This document shows positions 63,290-64,000 of a DNA stretch of 64,000 nucleotides, in pieces. The notes beneath the pieces were generated by a model. The model saw only the letters and a program-made list of their open reading frames with translations, ran no database searches and was not told the origin of the DNA. This stretch comes from Paracoccus saliphilus (GTDB lineage Bacteria > Pseudomonadota > Alphaproteobacteria > Rhodobacterales > Rhodobacteraceae): NCBI GenBank assembly GCA_003255745.1, contig QKYL01000146.1, positions 1 to 64,000 on the forward strand. Reading direction: 5' to 3'. A program made the translations under genes and the position numbers. Within the stretch, counting starts at the first letter, position 1. Each line of letters starts with the position of its first letter.

Positions 63290-64000
63290 CCAACATCCTG
63301 CTGCCCTTCAGCTATCCCGTCATGGCGGATGCCGCGCTGATCGCCGTCATCGTGGCGGTGCCGGCGGCGATGCTGTCCTGCTTTCTGGTCCTCAAGGGCT
63401 GGGCGCTGATGGGCGACGGGATCAGCCATGCGGTGCTGCCGGGGGTCGTGCTGGCCTATGCGGCGGGGGTGCCGCTGCTGGTCGGGGCCTTTGTCGCGGG
63501 CATGATCTGCGCATTGGCCTCGGGCTGGCTGGATGCCAACAGCCGCATCAAGCCGGACACCGCGCTTGGCGTGGTCATGTCGGGTCTGTTCGCCCTGGGC
63601 CTGATCCTCTTCACGGTCTTTCCGCCGGGCGTGCATCTGGACCACATCCTGTTCGGGAACATCCTGGGCATCGGGCCGGGCGATTTCGTCCAGGCCATCC
63701 CGATCGCCCTGGCCGTCACGCTGGCGCTGGCGCTGAAATGGCGCGACTTCGCGCTGCTGGCCTTCGACCCCGTTCAGGCGCGCGTGTCGGGACTGTCGGT
63801 GGGCTGGCTGCATTACGGGATGCTGGCGATGATCGCGGCCAGCGTGGTGGCGATGCTGTCGGCGGTGGGCATCATCCTGGCTGTGGGCCTGCTGATCGCG
63901 CCCGGCGCCATTGCTTTTCTGCTGGCGAGGCGGCTGTCGGTGATGCTGGTTCTGGCCGTGACCATTGCCATCGGGGCCAGCCTGGCAGGTGTCTGGTCCA
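63286..64000 (+). CDS. sitD: Metal ABC transporter permease (SitD), partial
   Basis: Second ABC-3 family permease, open to the window end. 238 codons are visible and the 3' end is missing. It has the same signature as SitC: LKGWALMGDGISHAVLPGVVLAY near residue 40, PDTALGVVMSGLFALGLILF, and ALLAFDPVQARVSGLS for ATPase coupling. It overlaps sitC as ATGA. The start at 63286 gives MTNILLPFSYPVMAD. SitC and SitD probably form the heterodimeric channel. Confidence 0.93.
   Translation, partial: MTNILLPFSYPVMADAALIAVIVAVPAAMLSCFLVLKGWALMGDGISHAVLPGVVLAYAAGVPLLVGAFVAGMICALASGWLDANSRIKPDTALGVVMSGLFALGLILFTVFPPGVHLDHILFGNILGIGPGDFVQAIPIALAVTLALALKWRDFALLAFDPVQARVSGLSVGWLHYGMLAMIAASVVAMLSAVGIILAVGLLIAPGAIAFLLARRLSVMLVLAVTIAIGASLAGVWS

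Overview
The window is high-GC, densely coded alphaproteobacterial chromosome. The gene families (TRAP uronate transporter, Mur/Sit manganese system, RibH2 under an FMN riboswitch, CbbA-type aldolase, MipA/OmpV protein, DUF6525, IMPACT protein) suggest a Rhodobacteraceae member close to Paracoccus. This is inference from family content, not a marker-gene placement. I see no insertion sequence, prophage, CRISPR array or rRNA. One tRNA-Arg(CCG) is present.

Layout. 0.3-6.1 kb: a Na/Pi-cotransporter-like protein, then a YbbA/YbbP ABC exporter pair divergent from tesA. 6.1-6.8 kb: a 47-residue membrane peptide and a PRC-barrel protein. 7.0-18.5 kb: a hexuronate and unsaturated-uronate island. Two GntR regulators flank it, and its core is a nine-gene minus-strand operon (uxaC-dctP-dctQ-dctM-kdgF-kduI-kduD-uxuB-uxaA) facing kdgK. 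Imported uronates would become 2-keto-3-deoxygluconate and then KDPG. 18.8-28.2 kb: a glgE, treS-pep2 fusion, glgB, malQ operon with overlapping genes, which builds alpha-glucan from trehalose through maltose 1-phosphate. 28.2-32.6 kb: DUF983, a thioredoxin-reductase-like flavoprotein, a secreted Thr/Ala-rich protein, an SDR, and a Mn catalase with a small partner.

32.8-43.6 kb is the least familiar region. A divergent pair (Gfo/Idh/MocA oxidoreductase and Zn alcohol dehydrogenase) faces a seven-gene operon whose first six genes are each joined to the next by a 4-base ATGA overlap: a sugar epimerase, a glycoside hydrolase fused to a CDP-paratose-2-epimerase-like domain, a GT4 glycosyltransferase, three CgeB-like glycosyltransferases, and UDP-glucuronate decarboxylase (UDP-xylose synthase). 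It looks like a biosynthesis system for a pentose-containing glycan or glycoside whose product I cannot name.

43.6-47.3 kb: an eryR-tpiB-rpiB-type erythritol-phosphate locus. The two isomerases have lost their catalytic centres by internal deletion, but the downstream fructose-bisphosphatase and aldolase are intact. 47.3-49.8 kb: an iron-type alcohol dehydrogenase between two stretches without a convincing gene. 49.8-56.3 kb: housekeeping genes (ribH with an FMN riboswitch, tgt, two Fe-S maturation proteins, tpiA, tRNA-Arg, mipA, an ABC-F protein). 56.4-58.6 kb: a COG0523 GTPase, DUF1826, DUF6525 operon behind a Zur-like box. 60.1-64 kb: a Mur/Fur regulator divergent from sitABCD, with tandem operator-like boxes over the promoter. 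sitD runs off the window end.
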